From the NCBI GenBank assembly GCA_947627725.1, contig CANQXE010000010.1:1-64000 (forward strand): a stretch of 64,000 bases of DNA, in the 5' to 3' direction. Positions 42,819-51,855 of the stretch are shown here, piece after piece (positions within the stretch are counted from its first letter, which is position 1; the number at the start of each line of letters is the position of its first letter). The notes under the pieces are model-generated. The model did not search any database. It saw nothing but the letters and a program-made list of their open reading frames with translations, and was not told where the DNA came from. Both the position numbers and the translations under genes were made by a program. The DNA comes from an uncultured Clostridia bacterium. GTDB taxonomy: Bacteria; Bacillota; Clostridia; Oscillospirales; Acutalibacteraceae.

Positions 42819-43098
42819 GGCAGAGCTTTTGCTCTGCCTCAGACTGTCGATAAAGCGGTCTGAATCACGCCTAAAAAACAGGGATATAAAATATTATATA
42901 TTTAAAAACAGCATACCATTTCATTGTTGAATTTATTTTAATATTGAGAAAGCCGATTGAATATCGAATTCAAGCGGCTTTCGGCGTTTTCACCTTTTGG
43001 CAACTCTACCGTACCCTTGTACGCCTACGAATTGCCAAAAGGTGAATTCAGTTCCATTCCTCGAAGTCTGCCGGCAGAGCTCTTGCTCTGCCTTTTTT
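42819..43098 (+). repeat. Hairpin-rich intergenic element with duplicated terminator stem
   Basis: GGCAGAGC/GCTCTGCC hairpins occur at 42819-42838 (no T-run) and 43073-43092 (followed by six Ts, a functional terminator). Between them are two more strong hairpins: AAAGCCG-TTGAAT with ATTCAA-CGGCTTT (42949-42981) and a perfect 15-bp repeat, TTCACCTTTTGGCAA (42989-43003) with TTGCCAAAAGGTGAA (43032-43046). No credible gene is present. The layout parallels the element at 4663-4879. Confidence 0.6.
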
Positions 43099-43179
43099 GT
43101 TATCGCTTTTTAATAAATGTTTATTTATGTAATTTTTTGTAATTATTTTTAAATTTATATTTATTTTATTTTTTATTTC

Positions 43180-43188
43180 TGTTATAAT
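43180..43188 (+). promoter_or_regulatory. Extended -10 promoter of the lipoprotein gene
   Basis: TG at 43180-43181 and TATAAT at 43183-43188; the -35 region (TTTATT near 43160) is weak. Thirty-two bp before the ATG. Confidence 0.5.
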
Positions 43189-43220
43189 GTTTAATAAGTG
43201 TGCAAAGAAGGAGTGACAAA

Positions 43221-44528
43221 ATGAAAAAAATTAAATTGTTTTCAGTAATTTTGATTTTGTCGCTTTTACTTGCGGGCTGCAATAATTTCAAGCTTGCGAC
43301 CTCTATTGACGATTTGATTTCACCCGTGTCACCAAGCGGTGATAACGCGGGCGTACAGAATGCGGTAAGCGAGCTTTGCAAGTCAGGCTATCTGATTAAA
43401 ATACCGTCAGGCGGAGATTATACAACCTCTTATATTTTCCATAATTTAGATTCAGATGAAAATGATGAGGCGATTGCGTTTTATGAGCCGTCTGATGATC
43501 GCGGTACGGTAAGCCTTGCCGTTTTAAAAAAATCGGATGATAAGTGGAGTGTTATTGATAACATAAAAGGCGAAGGCAGTGATGTTAAGTCAGTCGATTT
43601 TTGTGATGTCAATGATGACGGGGCGGAGGAAATTCTTGTCTGCTGGAGCTTTATTTCAAAGTCAACCACCTTTAAGCTGAGTGTATACAGCCAGGGACAG
43701 ACTGACGGCGAATATAAGCTTAAACCGATTTCCGATTCCATTACGGCAGGCGAATTTGTCTGTGCGGATATAAATGAGGATAAGGTAAACGAAGTAGTTG
43801 TGTTCAATATCGGCTCTTCCGGCGAATCACCCTCTGCACAGCTTTATTCATTTAAAAATAACCGAAAGAGCCTTATAGGTGAAACGAAGCTTGACAGTAC
43901 AATTATTTCCTTTGAAAGCATAACCTGCGGAGTGACAGATGAGGGAATGAGTATTTATGCTGACGCGCTTAAGTCGGACGGAGATTCAATGCTGACTGAA
44001 TTTATCTACTGGTCAAACTATTACGATTCAATCGTTTCTCCGTTTTACAGCTACAGCACGGGAAGAACAGCCGACACTACGAGAAGCAGTCTTATTGACT
44101 GCAAGGATATTGACGGTGATAAGACGATTGAGATTCCTCTTGATTTATCAGTGAAAAATCTCCCGTCACAAATCACGGCTCAGAACTGGGTCGCCTATGG
44201 AAATACGGTATTAAACCATAAGTGCTATTCGTATTCGTGCAAAAGGGATGCGTATTCGCTCGTAATTGACGACAACGATTTTTCAAAGCTCAGCGTTAAA
44301 TACGACAATGATAAAAGAATGTTGTCTGCAGTTTCAAATGACAGTAAAAAAGAGTGCTTTAGCATCGTTACGGTGATTAAGTCGGCTTATAATTCAGACG
44401 ATGAAAGGTTTAAGAATTATACGCAGATATTCAGCAATTCAGGCTTTGTTTATCTTGCAGGAGTGAACAGTCAGGCTGATATAAAATTTTCAGTTGAAGA
44501 TTTGAAAAATATGATTAAACCCTATTGA
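43221..44528 (+). CDS. Lipoprotein with FG-GAP/VCBS-like repeats
   Basis: 435 residues with a lipobox (LLLAGC, Cys20) for membrane anchoring. The body holds several loops of the D-x-[DN]-x-D type followed by a beta strand: DLDSDENDEAIAF, DVNDDGAEEILV, DINEDKVNEVVVF, DIDGDKTIEIPL. These resemble calcium-binding FG-GAP/VCBS propeller repeats. It lies 25 nt before a response regulator and histidine kinase and shares their direction, so it may be a surface sensor for them; that is inference. GAAGGAGTG precedes ATG 43221. Confidence 0.75.
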   Translation: MKKIKLFSVILILSLLLAGCNNFKLATSIDDLISPVSPSGDNAGVQNAVSELCKSGYLIKIPSGGDYTTSYIFHNLDSDENDEAIAFYEPSDDRGTVSLAVLKKSDDKWSVIDNIKGEGSDVKSVDFCDVNDDGAEEILVCWSFISKSTTFKLSVYSQGQTDGEYKLKPISDSITAGEFVCADINEDKVNEVVVFNIGSSGESPSAQLYSFKNNRKSLIGETKLDSTIISFESITCGVTDEGMSIYADALKSDGDSMLTEFIYWSNYYDSIVSPFYSYSTGRTADTTRSSLIDCKDIDGDKTIEIPLDLSVKNLPSQITAQNWVAYGNTVLNHKCYSYSCKRDAYSLVIDDNDFSKLSVKYDNDKRMLSAVSNDSKKECFSIVTVIKSAYNSDDERFKNYTQIFSNSGFVYLAGVNSQADIKFSVEDLKNMIKPY

Positions 44529-44553
44529 TTTTAAATTCAAAGGAGGAATTAAC

Positions 44554-45267
44554 TTGAAAAAGGTATTGGTCGCAGAGGATGAGGAGTCAATCCGCGAGTT
44601 CATTGTAATTAATCTTACAAGGAGCGGCTATGAGGTTGAGCAGGCTGAAAACGGCGCTGTCGCTCTTGAAAAATTTACAAAAGAGGGCAGTAATTTTGAC
44701 GTTGCCATTCTCGATATTATGATGCCTGAAGTTGACGGACTTGCTGTATGCAAGGAGCTTCGCAAGCGTTCATCTGATTTAGGCATAATTATGCTGAGCG
44801 CAAAAACTCAGGAAATGGACAAAGTTACGGGACTTCTGTTCGGTGCAGACGACTATGTGACAAAACCGTTTTCACCGAGTGAGCTTATGGCAAGAGTTGA
44901 CGCTGTTTACCGGCGTGTTGAAATGACAAGGGGCTTCAGAAAAAATGATACAACGGGCGACAGCATTGTGCTTGATGAATTTGAGCTTAATCTCAGAAAC
45001 AGAACGCTTTCTAAAAACGGAGAGCTGATTGAGCTTACTCAGGTTGAATTCCAGATTATTGAATACTTTTTTAAAAATCCGAACGCAGCCCTTTCAAGAA
45101 CAGATATCCTTAAAACCGTATGGGGCGCAAATTATTTCGGTGATGAAAAAATTGTGGATGTAAACATCAGACGTCTCAGAATTAAAATCGAGGATAATCC
45201 GTCAAATCCGACAAGACTTGTTACGATATGGGGTCTCGGATATAAGTGGATAACGTCAAAGCAGTAA
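44554..45267 (+). CDS. OmpR/PhoB-family response regulator
   Basis: 237 residues: receiver domain with phospho-acceptor Asp54 (AILDIMMPEVDG), acidic pocket EDEE, conserved Lys in TKPFSP, then a winged-helix DNA-binding domain (LTQVEFQIIEYFFKN, then VDVNIRRLRIKI). It uses a TTG start with AAAGGAGG upstream. Partner kinase follows 21 nt later. Target genes unknown; the adjacent lipoprotein gene is one candidate. Confidence 0.93.
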   Translation: MKKVLVAEDEESIREFIVINLTRSGYEVEQAENGAVALEKFTKEGSNFDVAILDIMMPEVDGLAVCKELRKRSSDLGIIMLSAKTQEMDKVTGLLFGADDYVTKPFSPSELMARVDAVYRRVEMTRGFRKNDTTGDSIVLDEFELNLRNRTLSKNGELIELTQVEFQIIEYFFKNPNAALSRTDILKTVWGANYFGDEKIVDVNIRRLRIKIEDNPSNPTRLVTIWGLGYKWITSKQ

Positions 45268-45288
45268 TTAATTTCGGCAGGAAGCAAA

Positions 45289-46833
45289 ATGAAAAGCAGA
45301 ATAAGTGAAAAATTTCATATTCCTAAAATCGAGGGTATTACACTGAGATGGCTCATAAACATTCTCGGAGTAATTGCCGTGTTTTTCATTATTGTCTTTA
45401 TTGTTTCCTCATTTGCTATAAAAAACCACTATTATTCAAATGTTGAAAGTATTTTAAGCTCAGGCACGTCAAATACCGCAACCGATTACTTTTCCTATAA
45501 TCTTGAATCGGGTGTAACGCTTGAACAGTCGGCAACCGATTTTATAGACAGCTACAGCTATAAGGATAAAACGACAATCTGGGTAATTGACAGCGAGGGT
45601 CAGGTTATTATGTCCTCAAGCGGCTTTGCGATTGAAAAGCAGGATATGCCCGACTATAATCAGGCGCTTACAAGTCCGGATAACAGCGGAAAGTATATAG
45701 GAAAAATCGACAGCAACGAGAAGGTTATGGCAATCTGCCGCGCGATTAAAAATCCCGACGGTGATATTGCCGGCGCTGTTCGTGTAATGTCATCGCTTGA
45801 ACAGATAGATAATCAGATAAGCTCAATGGTGTTTTTAATTTTTTTGGGTCTGTTAATTGTTTTTGCGATAATTATTTTTTCAAATCTCTTTTTTATCCGT
45901 TCAATCATAATTCCCGTGCAGGAGATTAATGAAACCACCAAAAAAATATCACAGGGCGATTATTCAGTTCGTATTGAGAAAAAATATAACGATGAAATAG
46001 GAAATCTTTGTGATTCAATAAACTCAATGGCAGAGGAAATCTCAACAACCGATAAAATGAAAAATGATTTTATTTCTACCATTTCGCATGAGCTGAGAAC
46101 ACCGCTCACATCAATTAAAGGCTGGGGAGAAACTCTTACTTTCGGTATGGATGACTCTGTTGACGAGGTTACAAAAAAAGGTCTTGAGGTTATTGTCAAG
46201 GAGGCAGGCAGGCTTGAGGGTTTTGTTGAGGAGCTTCTTGATTTCTCAAGGCTTCAAAGCGGAAGAATGAATCTGAAGCTTGCAAAGACGGATGTTTTTG
46301 CGGAGCTTGACGAAACCGTGTTCACCTTCCGCGAGAGAGCGCTGCGCGAGGGCATTGAGGTTAAATACAGTATTCCCGATGTTCCCGCAATAGCAAATGC
46401 CGACGCGAACAGGCTTAAGCAGGTATTTATGAATATACTTGACAATGCGCTGAAATATTCGCGTTCGCCAAGCAAGATTTTTGTTAAGGCGCAGTTTGTT
46501 AAACTGGACGGAGCTGATTTTATAAGTATTGCTATTGCCGACCAAGGCTGCGGTATAAGCAAGGAGGATTTGCCTCACGTTAAGGATAAGTTTTATAAGG
46601 CGAATGTTTCTGTGCGCGGTTCGGGAATAGGACTTGCGGTAACAAACGAAATCATCAATCTGCATAAGGGCAGACTTGAAATAGACAGCGAAGAGGGGAA
46701 GGGAACGCTTGTTACAATTTATCTTCCTGTTGAAAATGCACCGTCTGAAAACGAGCTTCAGGATATTTCACAAAGTCCGGACGACGCAGAAATAAGAAAA
46801 GGTATGGAAATGAAAGGCGAAAGCAATGAGTGA
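45289..46833 (+). CDS. Sensor histidine kinase with single extracytoplasmic domain
   Basis: 514 residues: TM1 (about 21-44), external sensor domain (about 45-178), TM2 (about 180-203), HAMP (about 204-256), dimerisation helix with His267 (FISTISHELRTPL), and the ATPase domain (N box NILDNALKYS, G1 ADQGCGIS, G2 GSGIGLAV). A PhoR/ResE-like architecture. An acidic C-terminal tail of about 30 residues follows the ATPase domain. The external ligand is unknown. AGGAAG precedes the ATG; the stop overlaps the next start by 8 nt. Confidence 0.93.
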   Translation: MKSRISEKFHIPKIEGITLRWLINILGVIAVFFIIVFIVSSFAIKNHYYSNVESILSSGTSNTATDYFSYNLESGVTLEQSATDFIDSYSYKDKTTIWVIDSEGQVIMSSSGFAIEKQDMPDYNQALTSPDNSGKYIGKIDSNEKVMAICRAIKNPDGDIAGAVRVMSSLEQIDNQISSMVFLIFLGLLIVFAIIIFSNLFFIRSIIIPVQEINETTKKISQGDYSVRIEKKYNDEIGNLCDSINSMAEEISTTDKMKNDFISTISHELRTPLTSIKGWGETLTFGMDDSVDEVTKKGLEVIVKEAGRLEGFVEELLDFSRLQSGRMNLKLAKTDVFAELDETVFTFRERALREGIEVKYSIPDVPAIANADANRLKQVFMNILDNALKYSRSPSKIFVKAQFVKLDGADFISIAIADQGCGISKEDLPHVKDKFYKANVSVRGSGIGLAVTNEIINLHKGRLEIDSEEGKGTLVTIYLPVENAPSENELQDISQSPDDAEIRKGMEMKGESNE

Positions 46834-47797
46834 TAAAAAAATACATAAAACCTCCGTCGGCGGTCAGGCGCTTATTGAAGGCGTTATGATGCAGGGACCA
46901 AAGGGAGTTGCGACCGCTGTAAGAAAAAGCGACGGCAGTATCCTTGTGGAGCATCACGAAATTAAACACGCAAGGGATAAAAATAAAATTTGGGGATTTC
47001 CCGTAATCAGGGGAATTGTTGCCTTTGTTGAGTCTATGATTCTCGGCTATAAAATGCTTATGTACTCTGCCGAAGCCTCCGGTATGGAGGATATGGAAGA
47101 CGTTGAAATGAATCAGTTTGAAAAATGGCTTACCGATAAGCTCGGCGATAAGTTTATGAATATCATAATGGGTATTGCTGCTGTTTTAGGCTTTGCACTT
47201 GCATTTGTAATTTTCTTTTATCTTCCTGTTCTTGTGTTTAACAGGCTCAATGTATGGACACAGGGGGCGCTTACTCCCTGGCAGGGTACTATTGAGGGTG
47301 TGTTAAAGATTGCGATATTTGTTATTTATATCGCCCTTGTAAGTCAGATGAAGGACATTAAACGCACCTTTATGTATCACGGCGCGGAGCATAAATCAAT
47401 TGCCTGTTACGAGGCAGGGCTTGAGCTAACTGTTGAAAATGTAAAAAAATGCACTCGTTTTCATCCGCGCTGCGGCACTTCATTTATATTTGTAATGCTG
47501 ATTTTCAGTATTGTTTTAAGTACGGTGCTTTCAAAAATTTTTCCTGCCGTTGCTTCTGTCAGAATACTTTGGATGCTGTTAAAGCTTGCTTTTATTCCGC
47601 TGGTTATGGGACTTGGATATGAGTTTATCAAATATGCCGGCAGGCACGATAATCTTTTTGTTAAAATACTTTCCGCTCCGGGATTATGGATGCAGAGACT
47701 TACAACAAAGGAACCCGACGAAGAAATTATTGAGGTCGGAATAGAGTCACTTAAAGCGGTCATTACCGACAATCCGGAGGATGACGAAATAAAATGA
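46826..47797 (+). CDS. DUF1385 (YqhQ-type) membrane protein
   Basis: 323 residues. VGGQALIEGVMMQGP is the unmistakable N-terminal motif of DUF1385, and HGAEHKSIACYE plus FHPRCGTSF are the later conserved blocks; three or more membrane helices lie between. The His/Cys blocks suggest metal binding but the function is unknown. Start ATG overlaps the kinase 3' end, so it is co-transcribed with the two-component system although it normally travels with prmC, as here. Confidence 0.9.
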   Translation: MSDKKIHKTSVGGQALIEGVMMQGPKGVATAVRKSDGSILVEHHEIKHARDKNKIWGFPVIRGIVAFVESMILGYKMLMYSAEASGMEDMEDVEMNQFEKWLTDKLGDKFMNIIMGIAAVLGFALAFVIFFYLPVLVFNRLNVWTQGALTPWQGTIEGVLKIAIFVIYIALVSQMKDIKRTFMYHGAEHKSIACYEAGLELTVENVKKCTRFHPRCGTSFIFVMLIFSIVLSTVLSKIFPAVASVRILWMLLKLAFIPLVMGLGYEFIKYAGRHDNLFVKILSAPGLWMQRLTTKEPDEEIIEVGIESLKAVITDNPEDDEIK

Positions 47798-48615
47798 CCT
47801 TAAAGGAAGCGTATAATTACGGCGTTTATTTTTTATCCTGCAACGGTATAGATGAGGCTGAGTTCAAATCGCTTTGTATCGTATGCCACCTTGCGGGAAT
47901 AAAAAACAGTGAGTATAGACTGCACACGCAGGACGATATAATTATGAAGCGTCTCGCCGATTTGCTCTGGCGGGTAAAAAGCGGTGAGCCTCTTCAGTAT
48001 GTTATCGGTAAGTGGGATTTTTACGAAAGCGAGTTTTATGTCGGTAAGGGCGTTCTTATTCCGAGACCTGAAACAGAAGAGCTTTGCTCAATTGCAATAA
48101 AGCATATCAAAACTCTTGGTAAATGCATAGTATACGATTTATGCGCGGGCTCCGGCTGTATCGGAGTAAGCATTGCAAAGGCATGCCCCGATGCCGTGGT
48201 TTATATGATTGAAAAAAGCGAGGAAGCTCTGTTTTATTTATTAAAAAATTCAGATGGCATACCCAACGTAAAGATAATTTGCGCAGATATAAAGAACACA
48301 AATGATTTGCCGAAAGGCGATGTTATAATATCAAATCCGCCGTATATTAAAAGCGATGATATTCAGTCGCTTCAGGCAGAGGTTTTATATGAGCCCGTAA
48401 TGGCTCTTGACGGCGGAAAAGACGGACTTGACTTTTACAGAATAATCAACGATAATTGGTTTGATATGTTAAATAAAGACGGACATATTTTTCTTGAAAT
48501 CGGTGAAGGTCAGGGAAAAGAAATTTTAAATGTTCTTACACATTTTAGGAATATAGATATAATAAAGGATATATACGGTAACGACAGAATGGTTACCGCA
48601 TTAAAAAAGGATTGA
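47794..48615 (+). CDS. prmC: Release-factor glutamine N5-methyltransferase
   Basis: 273 residues. N-terminal helical domain, SAM motif YDLCAGSGCIGVSIAKACP, and the catalytic NPPY (ISNPPYIKSDDIQ). Methylates the GGQ glutamine of RF1/RF2. ATG overlaps the previous stop (ATGA). Confidence 0.94.
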   Translation: MTLKEAYNYGVYFLSCNGIDEAEFKSLCIVCHLAGIKNSEYRLHTQDDIIMKRLADLLWRVKSGEPLQYVIGKWDFYESEFYVGKGVLIPRPETEELCSIAIKHIKTLGKCIVYDLCAGSGCIGVSIAKACPDAVVYMIEKSEEALFYLLKNSDGIPNVKIICADIKNTNDLPKGDVIISNPPYIKSDDIQSLQAEVLYEPVMALDGGKDGLDFYRIINDNWFDMLNKDGHIFLEIGEGQGKEILNVLTHFRNIDIIKDIYGNDRMVTALKKD

Positions 48616-48619
48616 TTTT

Positions 48620-49297
48620 ATGAGTAGATTATCCGATATGATTTACTATCTGAGGGAAGGCGACTATTTAAGCTTTTTGATAATGGTTTTATCGACCTGT
48701 TTTGTTGTTTTCTGCTGTCTGCCGATTCACGAGCTTGCCCACGCTCTGATAGCCGATAAATGCGGTGACGACACAGCAAGGCTTAGGGGCAGGCTTACAC
48801 TCAATCCCTTTGCTCATCTTGATATACTCGGTACCATAATGATTTTTCTTTTCGGTATAGGCTACGCGAATCCGGTCCCTGTCAATCCCGCAAGGCTTAA
48901 GCACCCGAGGCGGGATATGGCTCTGATTGCGCTCGCGGGTCCGGTGTCAAATCTGATTATGGGCTTTATATCCGTTTTTATGTTTTATATTTTTGGTTCT
49001 GTCAACTCGGAAAATCCCGCATTTTCGGCTCTTTCATATTTCTTTTATTATGCCGCGGCAGTTAATGTTTCACTAGCTGTATTTAATCTTCTTCCCATTC
49101 CTCCGCTTGACGGTTCAAGAATTCTTTCATCCGTCCTTCCCGATAAAATTTATTTCAAGATTGCCAGATATGAAAAATATATTATGATAGGCTTTATAAT
49201 CATTCTTTTTACAGGAATTTTAAATGGAGTTATTTCATTTATTTCCGGCGCAATGATGGATTTTATTTCAATAATTCCGAGAGCGATATTTAATTAA
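48620..49297 (+). CDS. Site-2-protease family (M50) membrane metalloprotease
   Basis: 225 residues, about six helices. Zinc motif HELAH (His37, Glu38, His41) in the second helix and the C-terminal NLLPIPPLDGSRIL supplying the Asp ligand. The short, minimal form lacking PDZ and CBS domains is common in Bacillota next to scpA. It cuts substrates inside the membrane; the target is unknown. A weak ribosome site lies before the ATG. Confidence 0.9.
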   Translation: MSRLSDMIYYLREGDYLSFLIMVLSTCFVVFCCLPIHELAHALIADKCGDDTARLRGRLTLNPFAHLDILGTIMIFLFGIGYANPVPVNPARLKHPRRDMALIALAGPVSNLIMGFISVFMFYIFGSVNSENPAFSALSYFFYYAAAVNVSLAVFNLLPIPPLDGSRILSSVLPDKIYFKIARYEKYIMIGFIIILFTGILNGVISFISGAMMDFISIIPRAIFN

Positions 49298-49299
49298 CA

Positions 49300-50022
49300 A
49301 TGGAGCAAATAAATTATAAAATAGATGTATTTGAAGGACCTATGGACCTGCTGTTACATCTTATTTCAAAGCATAAACTGAATATTAATGATATTCCGAT
49401 TGTTGAACTTGTCAATCAGTATGTTGATTATGTAAGGCGGATGCAGGAGCAGGATTTTGACATTGCGGGCGAGTTTCTTGAAATGGCGGCAAGGCTTATT
49501 TACATCAAAACCGTGTCACTTCTGCCTAAGCACGAAGAGGCAGAGATACTTAAAAAGGAGCTGACAGGCGAGCTTATAGAATATCGTGACTGCAAGCTGA
49601 TGGCTAAAAAGCTCTCCGAGCAGACAGACGGCTTCAACCGCTTTGTCCGTCCTGCTCAGCAGGGGTATGTCAATTATGATTATGAACGCTTTCACGAGGG
49701 AGAGGAGCTTCTTAACGCATACATAAGCGCGGCAGGCAGGGGCAGACGCAAGCTGCCGCCTCCGCTTGATTCGTTTAAGGTTATAGTTGCAAAAAAGTTT
49801 GTATCTGTTGCGACTAAGGTAAGCACGGTTATGCGCAAGCTGTGGAGCGGTAAGAGGGTTAAATTCTTATCTCTCTTTCAAGACGCGCAGACTAAAAGCG
49901 ATATGGTCGCAACCTTTCTCGCTGTGCTTGAGCTTGCAAAAACAAAGAAGATTACAATTGAGGGTGAAATGAGTAACCCCTCAGTTCAAATAGTAAATGA
50001 GGTAAATGATATTGAGCAGTAA
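49300..50022 (+). CDS. scpA: Segregation and condensation protein A
   Basis: 240 residues. N-terminal FEGPMDLLLHLISKHKLNI is the kleisin SMC-head contact; FLEMAARLIYIKTVSLLP follows; the C-terminal winged helix contacts SMC. Works with ScpB and SMC in chromosome segregation. ATG follows the M50 stop by 2 nt with no good ribosome site, so coupling is likely. Confidence 0.94.
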   Translation: MEQINYKIDVFEGPMDLLLHLISKHKLNINDIPIVELVNQYVDYVRRMQEQDFDIAGEFLEMAARLIYIKTVSLLPKHEEAEILKKELTGELIEYRDCKLMAKKLSEQTDGFNRFVRPAQQGYVNYDYERFHEGEELLNAYISAAGRGRRKLPPPLDSFKVIVAKKFVSVATKVSTVMRKLWSGKRVKFLSLFQDAQTKSDMVATFLAVLELAKTKKITIEGEMSNPSVQIVNEVNDIEQ

Positions 50023-50629
50023 TAATGTTTTAGCGTCTCTGGAGGCTATGCTCTTTGCGGCGGGAGATCCCGTTGAACCCGCAAAGCTTGCGGAGGTACT
50101 GGATATTGATGTTGAAAATGTCATAAAAATGCTCGGTCATCTTGAGGCTGTGTATGATGAAAATGACGGCGGGCTAAGACTGATTCGTGTTGACGGTAAA
50201 TATCAGCTCTGTACACGTGAGGAATACAGCGATGCTGTCAGAGCGCTTCTTGAAATAAAAAAGAATACTCCGCTCAGTCAGGCTGCCTTTGAGGTGCTTG
50301 CAATAGTTGCCTATAATAAAACGGTCACACGTTCTTTTATTGAGCAGATAAGGGGCGTTGATTGCAGCGGTCCTCTGTCAAACCTTATCCAAAAGGGACT
50401 TATTGAGGAAAAGGGCAGGCTTGATTTGCCGGGAAGACCTCTTGTTTACGGCACAACCGACAGATTTTTACGTTGCTTTTCACTTAACAGTCTTGACGAT
50501 TTGCCCGACCTTCCTGAAAATACGGAGGAAAAGGACAATTCTCAGACATCCTTGTTTGAGGAAAACACCTCAAAGGATTCCCTGCTTGGCGAAAAAATGA
50601 ATGAGAAACAGCAGGAGGACGGTGAATAA
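50006..50629 (+). CDS. scpB: Segregation and condensation protein B
   Basis: 207 residues with two winged-helix domains: LASLEAMLFAAGDPVEPAKLAEVL and QAAFEVLAIVAYNKTVTRSFIEQIRGVDC; then GLIEEKGRLDLPGRPLVYGTT. The C-terminal ~35 residues are a Glu/Ser/Lys-rich tail. The ATG at 50006 lies in scpA; a TTG at 50012 would be better spaced from GAGG (49999-50002) and is an equal candidate. Confidence 0.93.
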   Translation: MILSSNNVLASLEAMLFAAGDPVEPAKLAEVLDIDVENVIKMLGHLEAVYDENDGGLRLIRVDGKYQLCTREEYSDAVRALLEIKKNTPLSQAAFEVLAIVAYNKTVTRSFIEQIRGVDCSGPLSNLIQKGLIEEKGRLDLPGRPLVYGTTDRFLRCFSLNSLDDLPDLPENTEEKDNSQTSLFEENTSKDSLLGEKMNEKQQEDGE

Positions 50630-51399
50630 TGAAGGTATTTTTAATTATTGTTGCCGTTCTGGTAATCTTGTTTGCCGTGATTTTTTCTCTTTCCGCAACC
50701 TTTACGATTGTTTATGATAAAGGCTGGAATACGAAAATCAAGGTGCTTTTTATAGAAAAGGAAATTGCTCTTTCAAAGCTTCTTTCTCTCATCCTTTTTC
50801 CGGAGAAAAGAGCGGAGGATATGTCAAAGAATGCTCAGGAAAAAAGGAAAAATAAAAAGAAAAATAAGACTGAGGTGAAAAAAGCGTCTGAATCATCTGA
50901 TGATGTGAAGGATAAAAAAACCGAAAATCTTGATTTCGGCATTGCCCCGCCGCCTGAGAAAAAGGCTGAAAACAAGCCCGAGCAAAAGCCAAAATCAAAT
51001 CCTATTAAGAAAATGTGGGACGAAGACGGCGTTGTCGGCATACTTTCCTTTGTGTCAAATCTTATTGAAACCGCAAATTCTGCCGTGCTTACTCTATTTA
51101 GGGGTTTACATATTTACTCACTTTATGTTATGATACTGGTGGGCGGTCCGGACGCCGATGTTATTGCACGGTCCTACGGAACGCTTTGCAGGTATTACTA
51201 TCCCGTAAAGGGTATTATACTAAACGGTATGAAGGTTGATAACTACGATGATTATATTCAGCCTGATTTTATCGCGGACAGAACTGAAACTGAATTTCAG
51301 TTTATCGGCAGTATCAGTGTCGGACTTCTTCTCAGAGTAGTGCTTAAAGCTGGATTTATATTCTTAAAGAATTTAATTAATAATAAAAAAGGGGACTGA
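50629..51399 (+). CDS. DUF2953 membrane protein
   Basis: 256 residues. N-terminal helix (about 2-24), a Lys-rich cytosolic middle (about 65-125: NAQEKRKNKKKNKTEVKK then a Glu/Pro-rich stretch), a mid helix, and a C-terminal helical segment (FIGSISVGLLLRVVLKAGF). This is the DUF2953 layout, found upstream of ytfJ/gerW in spore formers. Function unknown; spore or cortex-related by association only. ATG overlaps the scpB stop (AATAATG) with GGAGGACGG upstream. Confidence 0.85.
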   Translation: MKVFLIIVAVLVILFAVIFSLSATFTIVYDKGWNTKIKVLFIEKEIALSKLLSLILFPEKRAEDMSKNAQEKRKNKKKNKTEVKKASESSDDVKDKKTENLDFGIAPPPEKKAENKPEQKPKSNPIKKMWDEDGVVGILSFVSNLIETANSAVLTLFRGLHIYSLYVMILVGGPDADVIARSYGTLCRYYYPVKGIILNGMKVDNYDDYIQPDFIADRTETEFQFIGSISVGLLLRVVLKAGFIFLKNLINNKKGD

Positions 51400-51403
51400 A
51401 ATT

Positions 51404-51802
51404 ATGAAAGAAACTCCGGTAAACAAAATAATGGAAAACACACTTGAAAAAATGCGTGAAATGGTTGATGTGTCAACTATTATCGGCGAGCCTATGGTAA
51501 CAGGTGGAACAACCTTAATTCCTGTTTCAAAGGTATCGTACGGCTTCACATCAGGCGGCACTGACCTTCCGTCAAAGTCAAACGCTGAGCTTTTCGGCGG
51601 TGGCGGCGGAGGAGGTATTACCATTACTCCCGTTGCGTTTATTGTTATTGAAAACGGCAAGTGCAGAATGATGCAGATTAATAACTACACATCGTCTGCC
51701 GACCGTGCTATCGCAATGATACCTGAGCTTGTTGATAAGGTTACGGAGTTGCTTAAGGGCGACAAAACAGATGCTCCTGCCGAAGAAACGGCAAGCGAAT
51801 AA
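51404..51802 (+). CDS. gerW: GerW family sporulation protein (YtfJ)
   Basis: 132 residues. VSTIIGEPMVTGGTTLIPVSKVSYGF and the glycine run GGGGGGGITITPVAFIVI are the family blocks. In spore formers YtfJ/GerW is made in the forespore and affects germination, so its presence hints at a sporulating or recently sporulating lineage. Gap to DUF2953 is 4 nt. Confidence 0.9.
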   Translation: MKETPVNKIMENTLEKMREMVDVSTIIGEPMVTGGTTLIPVSKVSYGFTSGGTDLPSKSNAELFGGGGGGGITITPVAFIVIENGKCRMMQINNYTSSADRAIAMIPELVDKVTELLKGDKTDAPAEETASE

Positions 51803-51821
51803 GATTTTTATTATTCCGATT

Positions 51822-51852
51822 AATCACCTGCATATATATTATGTAGGTGATT
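51822..51852 (+). promoter_or_regulatory. Hairpin that encloses the ribosome site of dacF
   Basis: AATCACCTGCATA (51822-51834) pairs with TATGTAGGTGATT (51840-51852), 13 bp with one G-U. The 3' arm contains AGGTGAT, the only ribosome site for the dacF TTG start at 51856. It may also work as a weak terminator for the gerW transcript (TATTTTGTT follows). Confidence 0.6.
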
Positions 51853-51855
51853 ATT

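Noticed and set aside
42957-43142. 61-codon frame over the hairpin element
   Set aside because: It reads through inverted repeats and a terminator, with no ribosome site or recognisable family.
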